The notes: generated by a model from the sequence alone, not told the origin. DNA of 64,000 nt from an uncultured Christensenella sp. (GCA_910579295.1 CAJTTC010000003.1:1-64000); one strand, 5' to 3'. Shown: positions 8,865 through 18,269, counted from the first letter of the stretch. Program-made: numbers and translations.

Positions 8865-9404
8865 ATGGATAACCGTTTACAATGCGTATTTTTGTCGGAA
8901 GACGATATTAAAGCCAAGGTCAAAGAGGCGGCGGCGTGGCTGGATTGCCGCTTCGAGGGCAAAAACCCCATTGCCGTGAGCGTGTTGAAGGGCAGCGTAA
9001 TGTTCTTCTGCGACCTCGTGCGCGCTATGAAAACACCCGTGCAACTCGACTTTATGACTATATCTTCATACGGCTCGTCAACACAAAGCTCGGGTATGCC
9101 CAAAATCGTAATGGACCTGACGGCGTCGGTCGAGGGGCGCGACGTAATATTGGTCGAGGATATCGTCGACAGCGGCAACACGCTTTACAAAATGCGCGAA
9201 CTGCTTATCGGACGCGGCGCGAAATCGTTTACGGTCGTCACCCTTTTAGACAAGCCTTCGCGCAGAAAGGTCGATATCAAAGCCGATTTTTCCTGCTTTG
9301 AAGTGGGCGACGAGTTTATTGTCGGATATGGGCTGGACTACGCGCAACAGTACCGCAATCTACCCTACATAGCTATTTTAAAGCGCGAAGTCTACGAAAA
9401 ATAA
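8865..9404 (+). CDS. hpt: hypoxanthine phosphoribosyltransferase
   Basis: A 179-residue cytosolic purine-salvage enzyme that makes IMP or GMP from hypoxanthine or guanine and PRPP. The PRPP-binding motif VILVEDIVDSGNT lies at 94-106, the flexible-loop SSYG region at about 67-70, and the LKGS loop at 41-44. Length is typical. A ribosome binding site (CAGGGAG) precedes ATG. In many Firmicutes hpt is next to ftsH and tilS; here it stands alone, convergent with the LysR gene, with only 5 bases between the two stops. Confidence 0.95.
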   Translation: MDNRLQCVFLSEDDIKAKVKEAAAWLDCRFEGKNPIAVSVLKGSVMFFCDLVRAMKTPVQLDFMTISSYGSSTQSSGMPKIVMDLTASVEGRDVILVEDIVDSGNTLYKMRELLIGRGAKSFTVVTLLDKPSRRKVDIKADFSCFEVGDEFIVGYGLDYAQQYRNLPYIAILKREVYEK

Positions 9405-9409
9405 ACGGT

Positions 9410-10294
9410 TTAATCAAACAAATTTATAAACGCCTGCAACGCAAAGGTCTTATTGGCGTTTGCGGGCAGAGCCATTCCCACCGAGCGAACGGGCATTTTA
9501 GGTTGCACGTCCACCTCGAACAGCGAGCCGTCCGAAAGCTTATTAAAAGCGTATTCGCGCGGAATACACCCTATCCCCATACCGTTGACTACGAGCCGCT
9601 TCATAAACCCCCAGCTGTTGACCTCGACCGCAGGCGCAAAGTGCACGCCGTGGCTTATTCCGTAATCGTTTACAGCCTCGCGCGAGACGGTGTTTTCCTC
9701 CATTAAGAGCAGGGGATATCTCTGCAATTCGTTCACCGCAAGCTGTTTGCCTTTAAGCTCTGAAAACGCCGCTCCCGCGACAAAGATATCGTTTAATAAC
9801 TGAATCGGCTTTTCAATGACCATTTCGTCATCCTCAGCGAGAGGCAAATTCAGAAAACCTATGTCGCATTCGTCGCATTTCATTAATGCGATTATTTTGG
9901 GAGAAACATCGGAAATAAGTTCTATCTTAACCTGCGGATACAACTTGTTGTACTGCACGATTTTTTCCGATAGGAAATATTGAAAAATCGTCTCGGACGC
10001 GCCTATTCTTAACGTACCGCTTGCGTTTTCTTTTAACATTGCGAGTTTTTCTTCTGCGCCCATAAGCAACTTTACCGCCTGTTCGACGTCGGCGTAAATT
10101 ATTTGCCCGCCCTGTGCCGTAAGCTCCATTCCGTGGTGCAAACGGTTAAAGAGCGGCGTATCCAGCAATTTTTCCAACTGCTTCAACGACTGCGAAGCCG
10201 CCGGCTGCGAAATAAACAGCTCCTCGGCGGCTTTGCTTAAATTGCCGTACTTGCCGACAAAATAAAACAATTTAAATAAATCAAAATCAATCAT
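9410..10294 (-). CDS. LysR-family transcriptional regulator
   Basis: A 294-residue regulator. The winged HTH is at about 2-62 (FYFVGKYGNLSKAAEELFIS and QPAASQSLKQLEKLL), and residues 90-290 form the periplasmic-binding-like effector domain. It lies 40 bases after the glutamate synthase GXGXG subunit on the same strand with an AGGAG ribosome binding site, so it is probably the last gene of the nitrogen-assimilation cluster. By analogy with GltC of Bacillus it could control glutamate synthase, but LysR genes are usually divergent from their targets; the regulatory link is inferred from position only. Confidence 0.88.
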   Translation of the reverse strand: MIDFDLFKLFYFVGKYGNLSKAAEELFISQPAASQSLKQLEKLLDTPLFNRLHHGMELTAQGGQIIYADVEQAVKLLMGAEEKLAMLKENASGTLRIGASETIFQYFLSEKIVQYNKLYPQVKIELISDVSPKIIALMKCDECDIGFLNLPLAEDDEMVIEKPIQLLNDIFVAGAAFSELKGKQLAVNELQRYPLLLMEENTVSREAVNDYGISHGVHFAPAVEVNSWGFMKRLVVNGMGIGCIPREYAFNKLSDGSLFEVDVQPKMPVRSVGMALPANANKTFALQAFINLFD

Positions 10295-10333
10295 ACTCCT
10301 ATCCTATCATTTTTTTGTCAATCTGTAAACCGT

Positions 10334-11062
10334 TCAGTTATCGGTATACATACGTTGATACGGATTTTCCTCATTGGGCGTGATGAGGAAAAAGTTTGCG
10401 TTAAGCAGTTCCCCCGCGTTCATCCCGTCGAAATACCGACAATAATCTTCCACAATTCCTTTAAGCTGCATATCGCTTTCTCCGTTAATTTTCTCCGCTC
10501 TGACCTGCGAAGGAATTTTGTGCGGCAGCTTTCCGCACCTGAGATAAATTCTGCCGCCATGCATACCCGTCGCGCAGAAGTTGTTTATTATGGGCATTCC
10601 GTCGCCGTTTAATCCCAGCACGACAATTATGCCGCCTGCCTGATACTCGCCCAAAAACGAGCCCGCTCTGCCGCCTATGACTATCACGGGTTTCAAGTCG
10701 AGGTATTCCTTCATATGTATCCCCGCGCGATAGCCCGTGTTGCCCTTGACGTAAATCTTGCCGCCGCGCATAGCGTAGCCCGTGGCGTCGCCTGCGTCGC
10801 CGTGAATTATTATCGCGCCGCCGTTCATCGTGTCGCCCGTGGCGTCCTGCGCGTTGCCGTATACGTACACCTCTCCTCCGTTAAGATAAGCGCCCAAAGC
10901 GTTGCCGGGAGTACCGTGAACGGTGACTTTTTTCTCGCCCGCGCCCGTTGCTATATAGCGCTGTCCTATGCAACCCTTTATAACTATGTCCTTATCCGCC
11001 GTATCGCGAACGCGTTTATTGAGAACGCGGAAATCCGTGCACTCGTTAACGTTTATAATCAT
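10334..11062 (-). CDS. glutamate synthase GXGXG (GltB C-terminal) subunit
   Basis: A 242-residue stand-alone version of the right-handed beta-helix domain at the C-terminus of the glutamate synthase large chain. Repeating G-x-x-x-G-x-x-x-x-G turns run through residues 35-170 (for example GDTMNGGAIIIHGDAGDATG). In full-length GltB this domain is structural and holds the other domains together. ATG at 11062 is chosen because GGAGAG sits 9 bases upstream; the ATG 18 bases earlier has none. It lies 30 bases behind the FMN subunit. Confidence 0.88.
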   Translation of the reverse strand: MIINVNECTDFRVLNKRVRDTADKDIVIKGCIGQRYIATGAGEKKVTVHGTPGNALGAYLNGGEVYVYGNAQDATGDTMNGGAIIIHGDAGDATGYAMRGGKIYVKGNTGYRAGIHMKEYLDLKPVIVIGGRAGSFLGEYQAGGIIVVLGLNGDGMPIINNFCATGMHGGRIYLRCGKLPHKIPSQVRAEKINGESDMQLKGIVEDYCRYFDGMNAGELLNANFFLITPNEENPYQRMYTDN

Positions 11063-11092
11063 CTCAAACTCTCCTTGCAAGTTTTTGTTTCC

Positions 11093-12601
11093 TCACATAT
11101 CCTCGCCCGCGTGGCGGATACCCAAAACCTTCAACTCGGTCTCGTTCAGTCCAACGCCGCGAAGCATAAGTCTGTTGCCTCGCAGAGCTTCTATGGAGTT
11201 AATGCCCATACCGCCCATCATTTCCTTAATTTCGTGCGTCCACGCCGTAATCAGGTTGACGAGCCGCTTATACCCCAAATCGGGATTTAACCGCTTTACC
11301 AAATCGGCGCGCTGCGTGGCTATGCCCCAATTGCATTTGCCCGTATGGCAGTTTCTGCAAAGGTGACAGCCGAGCGCAAGCAGAGCCGCCGTACCTATAT
11401 AACAAGCGTCCGCACCGAGCGCAACCGCCTTGACGACGTCCGCACTCGAATGGACAGAACCCGCGACGACGACTGACACGCTGTCGCGTATGCCTTCATC
11501 TCTCAGCCGCTCGTCAACGCGCGCAAGGGCAAGCTCTATGGGAATGCCCACGTTATCCCTTATGCGCGTAGGCGCCGCGCCCGTTCCGCCGCGGAAGCCG
11601 TCGATAGCTATAATGTCCGCGCCGGACCTTGCCACACCCGAAGCAATCGCAGCAACGTTGTGCACGGCGGCAATCTTGACGATTATCGGCTTTTTGTAGC
11701 CTGTCGCTTCCTTTATGGTGTAGATAAGCTGGCGCAAATCTTCTATCGAATATATATCGTGATGCGGAGCGGGCGAAATCGCGTCCACCCCTTTTGGTAT
11801 CATACGTGTTTTGGAAACGTCGTCGGAAATTTTCATTCCGGGAAGGTGTCCGCCTATGCCCGGCTTTGCGCCCTGCCCCATTTTAATCTCTATCGCCGCC
11901 GCAGTTTCCAAATATTCGGCGTGTACGCCGAATCTGCCCGAAGCCACCTGCACTATCGTGTTTTTGCCGTATTTATAAAAGTCCTTATGCAAACCGCCCT
12001 CGCCGGTGTTATAGTATATTCCCAGCTCCTCCGCCGCCCGCGCCAGGCTTTCGTGAGCATTGTAGGAAATAGAGCCGTAGCTCATAGCCGAAAACATAAT
12101 AGGCGTGGATAATTTTAACTGCGGCGCAAGCGTATCTATCAGTCGCCCTTGGCTGTCGCGCTTTATCTCGACGTCCTTTTTACCGAGATAGACTGCGGTC
12201 TCCATCGGCTCGCGCAAGGGGTCGATGGGTGGGTTAGTCACCTGCGAAGCGTTTAACAAAATTTTGTTGAAGTACACGGGATAGTCGTTGGGATTACCCA
12301 TAGAGGACAACAGCACGCCGCCCGAATTTGCCTGACGGTACACCTCGTTCATAGTCTGCGCCGACCAGTTGGCGTTCAGTCTGTACGTATCGTCCGACTT
12401 TACTATTTTCAAAGCGTGCGTAGGGCACATGCAGACGCACCTGTGACAGTTTACGCACTTATTGCTGTCGGCAATCATCTTGCCCGTACTTTTATCGAAT
12501 TTATGCACGCCGTTGGCGCATTGCCTTTCGCATACCCCGCAGCCCGTGCAGCGTTCGGCGTCGCGTACTACTTCGTATCCAGCGGGAATGAAAGTATCCA
12601 T
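11093..12601 (-). CDS. glutamate synthase FMN-binding subunit with N-terminal ferredoxin domain
   Basis: A 502-residue protein. An N-terminal 2x[4Fe-4S] ferredoxin domain has Cys18/21/24/28 and Cys49/52/55/59. From about 85 on it is the FMN-binding TIM barrel of glutamate synthase, with the GGLHKD, GQGAKPGIGGHLPG and GGTGAAPT motifs, and a C-terminal Cys set (CHLCRNCHTGKC) that should bind the 3Fe-4S cluster. It reduces 2-iminoglutarate to glutamate. The ferredoxin head suggests electrons arrive through Fe-S carriers; no NADPH-oxidising GltD subunit is present. Its ATG overlaps the upstream TAA by one base. Confidence 0.93.
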   Translation of the reverse strand: MDTFIPAGYEVVRDAERCTGCGVCERQCANGVHKFDKSTGKMIADSNKCVNCHRCVCMCPTHALKIVKSDDTYRLNANWSAQTMNEVYRQANSGGVLLSSMGNPNDYPVYFNKILLNASQVTNPPIDPLREPMETAVYLGKKDVEIKRDSQGRLIDTLAPQLKLSTPIMFSAMSYGSISYNAHESLARAAEELGIYYNTGEGGLHKDFYKYGKNTIVQVASGRFGVHAEYLETAAAIEIKMGQGAKPGIGGHLPGMKISDDVSKTRMIPKGVDAISPAPHHDIYSIEDLRQLIYTIKEATGYKKPIIVKIAAVHNVAAIASGVARSGADIIAIDGFRGGTGAAPTRIRDNVGIPIELALARVDERLRDEGIRDSVSVVVAGSVHSSADVVKAVALGADACYIGTAALLALGCHLCRNCHTGKCNWGIATQRADLVKRLNPDLGYKRLVNLITAWTHEIKEMMGGMGINSIEALRGNRLMLRGVGLNETELKVLGIRHAGEDM

Positions 12602-13722
12602 TACTCTTTACCCCCTTCGTTTAATGTGTATATGACGGGCTCTCCTCCGGCGGGAGAATATATCTTGTCAAGCTCGGGTTCGATTACGCGTATTCCGCAC
12701 TCTTCCGAGGAAATATAGGCAAGCTCGCCTTTTTCGGCGCACACCATAGAGCGCAGTTTCAGTCTGTCGTTCAGAGCCATAACGCCGCCGTTGTAACCGA
12801 AGATAATCGAAAACGGCCCGTTGATTAACAGCGAGGGGAAAGCCTTGCGTAAGAAGGTTTCTTCACGCTTTTCATCCTCGCTCTTTTCCTCGATAGTCGA
12901 CCAGAAAGACGCGGATATCACCTTTGCAATCTCGCGCAAGGTAAGTTTTTTTACGCGTATAAGATAATCTATAACATACGTTATAACTTCCGTATCCGTC
13001 TGTAACGAGCACTTATATCCGTACATTTCTATGTACCGTCTGTTGGCGTCGTACGAGGAAATTTCACCGTTGTGCACAATCGAATAATCCAAGAGCCCGA
13101 ACGGGTGCGCGCCGCCCCACCAACCGGGGGTATTTGTGGGATATCTGCCGTGCGCCGTCCAGGCGTAGCCCTTATATTCCTCGTCCAACAGATAGAATTT
13201 GCCTATGTCCTCGGGATAGCCAACGCCCTTGAAAATGCCCATATTTTTGCCGCTTGAAAAGACGAACGCACCCTCTATCTGCGCGTTAATCTGATTTACG
13301 CACTTGACGACGTACTGTTCCTCGTCCATAAGCGAGTTGTTCAACTTTTTTGAAAGCGGATACAGAAAATATCTGTAAATTATAGGCACGTTGATAATGC
13401 CCTTGACTTTACGCGTTTTCATCTCGGACGAGTACACGATTTCAAAGTGCTTGTTTAAATAATCTTCCGTCTCCTTGCGCGACGTAAAACCGTTATAAAA
13501 CAAGTGGAACGCATAGTAGTCCTTATAATCGGGATATATCCCGTAGCCTGCAAATCCGCCGCCCAAACCGTTGGAACGGTCGTGCATAGTTGCTATCGAG
13601 CGAATAATTTTTTCACCTGTAAACGTCTTTCCGCTTCGGTCTATTATAGCGCTTACCGCGCAACCAGACGGAATTTTCACCTCGCCCTCGAAGGGGGCTT
13701 CACCCAAATTACTTTTAAACAT
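12601..13722 (-). CDS. glutamate synthase class II glutamine amidotransferase subunit
   Basis: A 373-residue Ntn-type glutaminase domain corresponding to the N-terminus of GltB. The nucleophile should be Cys21 (SGCAVSAII), which implies removal of a 20-residue propeptide. Conserved active-site surroundings follow: HDRSNGLGGGFAGYGIYP, GYAWTAHGRYPTNTPGWWGG, HPF and the IVHNGEISSYDANRRY stretch. It would release ammonia from glutamine and channel it to the FMN subunit. AGGAG precedes ATG. It shares a transcript with the two other split subunits. Confidence 0.92.
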   Translation of the reverse strand: MFKSNLGEAPFEGEVKIPSGCAVSAIIDRSGKTFTGEKIIRSIATMHDRSNGLGGGFAGYGIYPDYKDYYAFHLFYNGFTSRKETEDYLNKHFEIVYSSEMKTRKVKGIINVPIIYRYFLYPLSKKLNNSLMDEEQYVVKCVNQINAQIEGAFVFSSGKNMGIFKGVGYPEDIGKFYLLDEEYKGYAWTAHGRYPTNTPGWWGGAHPFGLLDYSIVHNGEISSYDANRRYIEMYGYKCSLQTDTEVITYVIDYLIRVKKLTLREIAKVISASFWSTIEEKSEDEKREETFLRKAFPSLLINGPFSIIFGYNGGVMALNDRLKLRSMVCAEKGELAYISSEECGIRVIEPELDKIYSPAGGEPVIYTLNEGGKE

Positions 13723-13748
13723 TGAATCTCCTGAATTTTGCGTTATTT

Positions 13749-13803
13749 CAAATTACCCGAAAGCCGCATAGTAAAATCTACTACACGGCTCCCAAGTAAT
13801 TTG
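13749..13803 (-). ncRNA. structured intergenic RNA between amt and the glutaminase gene
   Basis: In the transcribed strand CAAATTAC pairs with GTAATTTG, AGCCG with CGGCT, and TAGTA with TACTA, in one long hairpin interrupted by a symmetric 5x5 loop (TTGGG/TTCGG) and a 2x2 loop (TG/TG). No T-run follows. It could set the ratio of transporter to glutamate synthase by processing or partial attenuation; the function is inferred only from its position. Confidence 0.4.
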
Positions 13804-13819
13804 AGTGTGAGCGATGCTG

Positions 13820-15598
13820 TCAGTCTGTTATTTCGTTCGAGAGCGCCGCCTTGCCGGTTTCACCCGTGCGCACTCTCATAACGTTTTCTATACTGCTTAC
13901 GAATATCTTGCCCGCGCCGTACTTTCCGTCCGCAAGGACCTTCTGCGCCACGGCTACTACCAGTTTGGGGTCTACTTCCGACACGACGACGTCCACCTGA
14001 ATTTTTGGAAGTAAGTGCATGGAAGTTTTAACGCCTCTGTACTGCCCCGTCTTACCGCTCTGCGCGCCGCAGCCCATAACGGTAGAAACAGTCATACCCG
14101 TAACGCCTATCTGCGCCATAGCATCTTTAAGCGACAGGAACTTATCCTGACCCGTGATTATAGTTACCTTGCTGTATCTTTCCTGCTTGCTTGCAACGAG
14201 TTCAATGTCTGCGGGAACAACGTCCGAAATATCCACCGTCGCGCCCTCTCCGTCGTAGGAAGGAGCCGTAGGCAAGAAATCCGCATAAGCGCTCTCCAAG
14301 CCGTGCTCGGAAATATCCAGGCCGTTGACTTCGTCCTCCGCCGAAGCACGCAGTCCGTTCCACGTCTTACCCAGCTTTACCGCCTTGATAAGACCGCACT
14401 TGTTTTTTATCATAGCGGGCACGTATTTAATGCCCCCGAAAATTAAAATCATCCAAGCCGTCGTCCAAGCCAGAATTGCAAGTATGCCCGCAACCTGTAT
14501 GCCGAGCAGATACCCGTTTCCGCCGTAGAAAAGCCCCAAAGTTTTAGGGTCGGTAAGTTTACCCGCCCCGCCTGCCTGATAGTCGGCGACGGCGAAGAAC
14601 CCGACGGCTACCGTACCCCAAATACCGTTTGCAAAGTGTACGGCAACAGCGCCTACGGGGTCGTCAATATGCAACTTTTTATCTAAGAGCTCCGCAACGA
14701 CGACAACGAGTATACCCGAAACCGCGCCTATTACCGTTGCGCCGACGGCGTCGACTATAAAGCAGCCTGCGGTTATTCCCACGAGCCCCGCAAGCGAGGC
14801 GTTTAAACACATCGAAACGTCGGGTTTCTTATTCTTTATCCAGGTAAAAATCATGCACACAACCGTTGCAACCGCGGGGGCTATGGTGGTATTTACGAAT
14901 ATTACCGCAAGCGACTGCGCAGAAGTTGCCGCCGCACCGTTAAAGCCGTACCAACCGAACCAAAGTATAAACACGCCGATTGCGCCTAGCGTTAAACTGT
15001 GCCCCTGAATGGCGTTCACCTTTGTAACTTTGCCCTTTTCGTTTCTCTCGTATTTGCCGATACGCGCTCCCAAAAACATTGCGCCTATCAAAGCCGCGCA
15101 ACCGCCGACCGAGTGAATGCACGCCGAGCCTGCAAAATCAATAAAGCCTTTATTTACAAGCCAACCGTTGCCCCATACCCAACCGGCTTCAACAGGATAG
15201 ACCACAAGTGAAATCATTGCAGAATAAACGCAGTAAGATATAAAGCGCGTGCGCTCTGCCATTGCGCCCGAAACGATGGTTGCCGCCGTCGCGCAGAACA
15301 CAAGGTTGAACACAAACGAGCTTGCCATACCGCCTTCATTGGTAATAAACGCGTTCCAGTTACCGAATATATCCATATTCGGCGCACCGATAAATCCGGC
15401 AAATGCGTCCTGCCCCATCATAAGTCCGAAGCCCAACAGCATAAACACAACCGTGCCTATACAGAAGTCCATCAGATTTTTCATTATGATGTTGCCCGCA
15501 TTCTTTGCGCGGGTAAACCCCGTTTCTACCATAGCGAACCCCGCCTGCATAAAGAAAACGAGCGCCGCGCCTATCAAAAACCAAATTTCAAATCCCAT
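13820..15598 (-). CDS. amt: ammonium transporter fused to a PII domain
   Basis: A 592-residue membrane protein. Residues 1-410 are an Amt channel with about 11 membrane helices; MVETGFTRAKNAGN, the GWVWGNGWLV stretch and the HSVGG and HFANG histidine motifs identify it. The last ~115 residues form a GlnB/PII-like domain (RYSKVTIITGQDKFLSLKDAM, then a T-loop region near TGQYRGVK and the KYGAGKIFVSSIE strand). PII normally binds Amt in trans to close it, so the fusion suggests built-in control by ATP/ADP/2-oxoglutarate. ATG at 15598 follows AGGAGAG; an upstream ATG lacks a site. Confidence 0.92.
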   Translation of the reverse strand: MGFEIWFLIGAALVFFMQAGFAMVETGFTRAKNAGNIIMKNLMDFCIGTVVFMLLGFGLMMGQDAFAGFIGAPNMDIFGNWNAFITNEGGMASSFVFNLVFCATAATIVSGAMAERTRFISYCVYSAMISLVVYPVEAGWVWGNGWLVNKGFIDFAGSACIHSVGGCAALIGAMFLGARIGKYERNEKGKVTKVNAIQGHSLTLGAIGVFILWFGWYGFNGAAATSAQSLAVIFVNTTIAPAVATVVCMIFTWIKNKKPDVSMCLNASLAGLVGITAGCFIVDAVGATVIGAVSGILVVVVAELLDKKLHIDDPVGAVAVHFANGIWGTVAVGFFAVADYQAGGAGKLTDPKTLGLFYGGNGYLLGIQVAGILAILAWTTAWMILIFGGIKYVPAMIKNKCGLIKAVKLGKTWNGLRASAEDEVNGLDISEHGLESAYADFLPTAPSYDGEGATVDISDVVPADIELVASKQERYSKVTIITGQDKFLSLKDAMAQIGVTGMTVSTVMGCGAQSGKTGQYRGVKTSMHLLPKIQVDVVVSEVDPKLVVAVAQKVLADGKYGAGKIFVSSIENVMRVRTGETGKAALSNEITD

Positions 15599-15612
15599 AA
15601 TTCTCTCCTCTA

Positions 15613-17691
15613 CTACTTTACTCTGTATAACATATCGCTGTAAGAAGGGTACGGCCAATAGTCGCTTGCCGTGACCTTCTCCGCTTCGTCGACAAGTCCG
15701 CGCAACGCCTGCATATCGGGCACAATTACGTGCGCCATAGCTTTCGACGCCTCTTTTACGTCAGCCGTATTGATTTCGCCCAGATGCCGTTGCAATAAGT
15801 TCGCCGTCCCGAATATGCCGTCGTTCAAGTCGGCAAGCCGCTTTGCCGTAACCTTTTCCGCCACGCACGGCATATCGCCGCACGCCTGCTTTGCCGCCAC
15901 GTTGGAACAAAGCACGGCAACGTAGTCCGATACTGCGGGAATAATGTCCTGCCGCACCATATCGAGCATTGTAAGCGCCTCGATATTTATCGTCTTGACG
16001 TAATTTTCAAGCGATATTTCTCCGCGCGCAACCGCCTCCTGCTCGGTATAAACGCCGTTTCTAACAAACACGTCGATATTCTTCTTTTCAAAGAATACGG
16101 GCACTGCGTCGGCGGTATTTTTATTGTTTAAAAGTCCGCGCTTTGCCGCCTCGGGTTCCCACTCGGGGCCGTAGCCGTCCTCGTTGAAAATTATGCGGTA
16201 GTGAGCTTTTAATTCCCTTTCTGTAATTTTGTTCGCCGCCTTCTCAACGTCGCCCGCCTTTTCCAGCTCGTCGGCAAATGAACTGAACGCGTCGGCAACT
16301 ATGGTATTTAAAACTATGTTGGGGTCGGCTACGTTTGCCTGCGATCCGAGCATTCTGAATTCGAACTTGTTGCCCGTAAACGCAAACGGCGAAGTACGAT
16401 TTCTGTCGGTGGCGTCCTTGGGGAAAATGGGGCTTTCGGGTATACCTATACTGCCCTTTTCCGCCTTGACGGGCACGTAATTTCCCCCCTTAACTATGCA
16501 GTCGACGAGCGCTCCGAGTTGGTCGCCGAGATACACCGAAATTATGGCGGGCGGCGCCTCGTTAGCGCCCAGCCTATGGTCGTTTCCCGCCGAGGCTACC
16601 GAAGCCCTTAAAATACCCTGATAATCGTCCACAGCCTTGATTACCGCCGCAAGCACCAATTTAAACAGCGTATTACTCTCGGGCGTCTTGCCGGGCTTTA
16701 ACAGATTTAATCCCGTGTCGGTGGACATCGACCAGTTGTTATGCTTACCGCTGCCGTTTATGCCCTCGAAAGGCTTTTCGTGCAGAAGGCAAACAAGCCC
16801 GTGCTTTTGAGCAACCTTCTTCATAATTTCCATAGTCAACATATTTGCGTCTACGGAGGTGTTGCTCGTTGTGAATACGGGAGCCATCTCGTGTTGCGCA
16901 GGGGCGACCTCGTTGTGCTTTGTCTTGGACAAAATGCCATAGCTCCAAAGCTGCTCGTCTAAATCGCGCATATACTCGGATACTGCGGGCTTTAACACGC
17001 CGAAATAGTGGTCCTCAAGCTCCTGTCCGCGTGAAGCGGGAGCGCCGAAAAGCGTTCTGCCCGTAAGACGGATATCCTTTCTCGAATTATAGTCCTCTTC
17101 GGAAATAAGGAAATATTCCTGCTCGGGGCCCACCGTCGTGGCAACCTTCTTGCAGTCGATGCCGAACAGCTTTAAAATTCTTTTCGCTTGCTTATCCAGC
17201 GCGTTCATAGATTTAAGCAAAGGCGCTTTTTTGTCGAGAGTTTCGCCCGTGTACGACACAAACACCGACGGTATGTAGAGCGTGCCTTCCTTTATGAACG
17301 CCGGCGACGTTGGATCCCACGCCGTGTAGCCCCGCGCCATATAGGTTGCACGCGACCCGCCCGAGGGAAAACTTGAAGCGTCGGGCTCGCCGACTATCAA
17401 GCTTTTACCCGTAAGGCGCATAATCACTTTGTCGCCCTCGGGCTCGATGAATGAATCGTGCTTTTCCGCGGTCAAGCCCGTGAGCGGCTGAAACCAGTGA
17501 GTGTAGTGGGTTGCGCCTTTTGCTATCGCCCACTTTTTCATTGCCGAAGCCACCGAGCCCGCAATGTCCGTATCCAGCGGCTTGCCCGCGTCTATCGTGG
17601 CGCGTAGCGCCTTGTAAACGTCGCTGGGTAAAGTGTCTTTCTGAACCGAGTCGTTAAATACGTTCTCGCCGAAATTTTCGGGTAATTTCAT
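15613..17691 (-). CDS. glnN: type III glutamine synthetase
   Basis: A 692-residue enzyme, the size of the GSIII class (GSI is ~450). It shows the GSIII N-terminal beta-grasp region, the HYTHWFQPLTG motif, GPEQEYFLI (metal-binding glutamates), NGSGKHNNWS and the ANEAPPAIISVYLG stretch. It condenses glutamate and ammonia with ATP. AAGGAG precedes ATG, and a consensus promoter lies 33 bases upstream. Only 14 bases separate it from amt, so import and fixation are co-expressed. Confidence 0.94.
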   Translation of the reverse strand: MKLPENFGENVFNDSVQKDTLPSDVYKALRATIDAGKPLDTDIAGSVASAMKKWAIAKGATHYTHWFQPLTGLTAEKHDSFIEPEGDKVIMRLTGKSLIVGEPDASSFPSGGSRATYMARGYTAWDPTSPAFIKEGTLYIPSVFVSYTGETLDKKAPLLKSMNALDKQAKRILKLFGIDCKKVATTVGPEQEYFLISEEDYNSRKDIRLTGRTLFGAPASRGQELEDHYFGVLKPAVSEYMRDLDEQLWSYGILSKTKHNEVAPAQHEMAPVFTTSNTSVDANMLTMEIMKKVAQKHGLVCLLHEKPFEGINGSGKHNNWSMSTDTGLNLLKPGKTPESNTLFKLVLAAVIKAVDDYQGILRASVASAGNDHRLGANEAPPAIISVYLGDQLGALVDCIVKGGNYVPVKAEKGSIGIPESPIFPKDATDRNRTSPFAFTGNKFEFRMLGSQANVADPNIVLNTIVADAFSSFADELEKAGDVEKAANKITERELKAHYRIIFNEDGYGPEWEPEAAKRGLLNNKNTADAVPVFFEKKNIDVFVRNGVYTEQEAVARGEISLENYVKTINIEALTMLDMVRQDIIPAVSDYVAVLCSNVAAKQACGDMPCVAEKVTAKRLADLNDGIFGTANLLQRHLGEINTADVKEASKAMAHVIVPDMQALRGLVDEAEKVTASDYWPYPSYSDMLYRVK

Positions 17692-17723
17692 ATTATCTCC
17701 TTCCGTGTCTTTATTATAATATT

Positions 17724-17752
17724 AGTATATTTCTGCACTTCAATAAAGTCAA
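17724..17752 (-). promoter_or_regulatory. promoter of the nitrogen-assimilation cluster
   Basis: On the minus strand TTGACT (17752-17747), a 17-base spacer and TATACT (17729-17724), about 33 bases before glnN. No glutamine riboswitch pattern was seen in this short leader. Confidence 0.7.
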
Positions 17753-17873
17753 CTAATGGCAAGAGCCCCGAATATCGTAATATTTAGGGTTATATATAAG
17801 TATAGATTATACCAAATTATTCAAGAGCTTTCATTATCCCTTTTTTAATTATTGAAATTATCAAATAAAAAAA

Positions 17874-17898
17874 CAGGCTTTATATTTTATCAAGCCCG
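17874..17898 (-). terminator. terminator after the 17942 remnant
   Basis: GGCTT/AAGCC stem on the minus strand followed by TGTTTTTTTATTTG. Confidence 0.55.
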
Positions 17899-17941
17899 TT
17901 TATGTTTATATTAAACTTTAACCGTTTTTCTGTTAATGCGC

Positions 17942-18150
17942 TTAACCCAAAATTCCTCTTTTCTTTTTGATATAATCTATTGCAAGGCCTAAATAGTCGT
18001 CTTCTATTTCTTCGGCTAACGCAACAATTTCGTCGAATTTATTTTTATCGCCTTTGCTATTTTCCTCTATTTGTTTACTTACGCACGGAATTTCCGCGCT
18101 CCGCTATTTTGGCTATGGACTTCTCGTCTATGCGTGTAATCTTTGAATAA
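17942..18150 (-). pseudogene. frameshifted remnant of a small helical protein
   Basis: Two coding-like pieces in different frames abut on the minus strand. The first (18150-18075) ends in EKSIAKIAERGNSVRK and looks like a helix-turn-helix. The second (about 18086-17942) reads KFDEIVALAEEIEDDYLGLA and ends at TAA (17942-17944). A one-base shift joins them into a single protein C-terminus, and a proper terminator follows. The 5' part is missing at the phage terminator. Function unknown. It lies in the 578-base gap between glnN and hicB. Confidence 0.35.
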
Positions 18151-18159
18151 TAAAAAATG

Positions 18160-18192
18160 CCCGTCAGAGCCGTTTATTTGGCTTCTGACGGG
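18160..18192. terminator. bidirectional terminator at the prophage edge
   Basis: CCCGTCAGAGCC pairs with GGCTTCTGACGGG (one bulge) around an 8-base loop. T-runs flank it in both directions (GGTTTTCC on +, GGGCATTTTTTATT on -). It ends the hicAB/prophage transcripts. Confidence 0.75.
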
Positions 18193-18269
18193 TTTTCCGT
18201 TTATTCGGTTATTTGTTCGACCGCTCCGCTAAAATGCGACACGGCCCGTATTCCGTTCGCCTCGGCGCG

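Noticed and set aside
17692..17760. Glutamine riboswitch before glnN
   Set aside because: The leader from the predicted start to the gene is only about 25 bases, too short, and the conserved motifs are absent.
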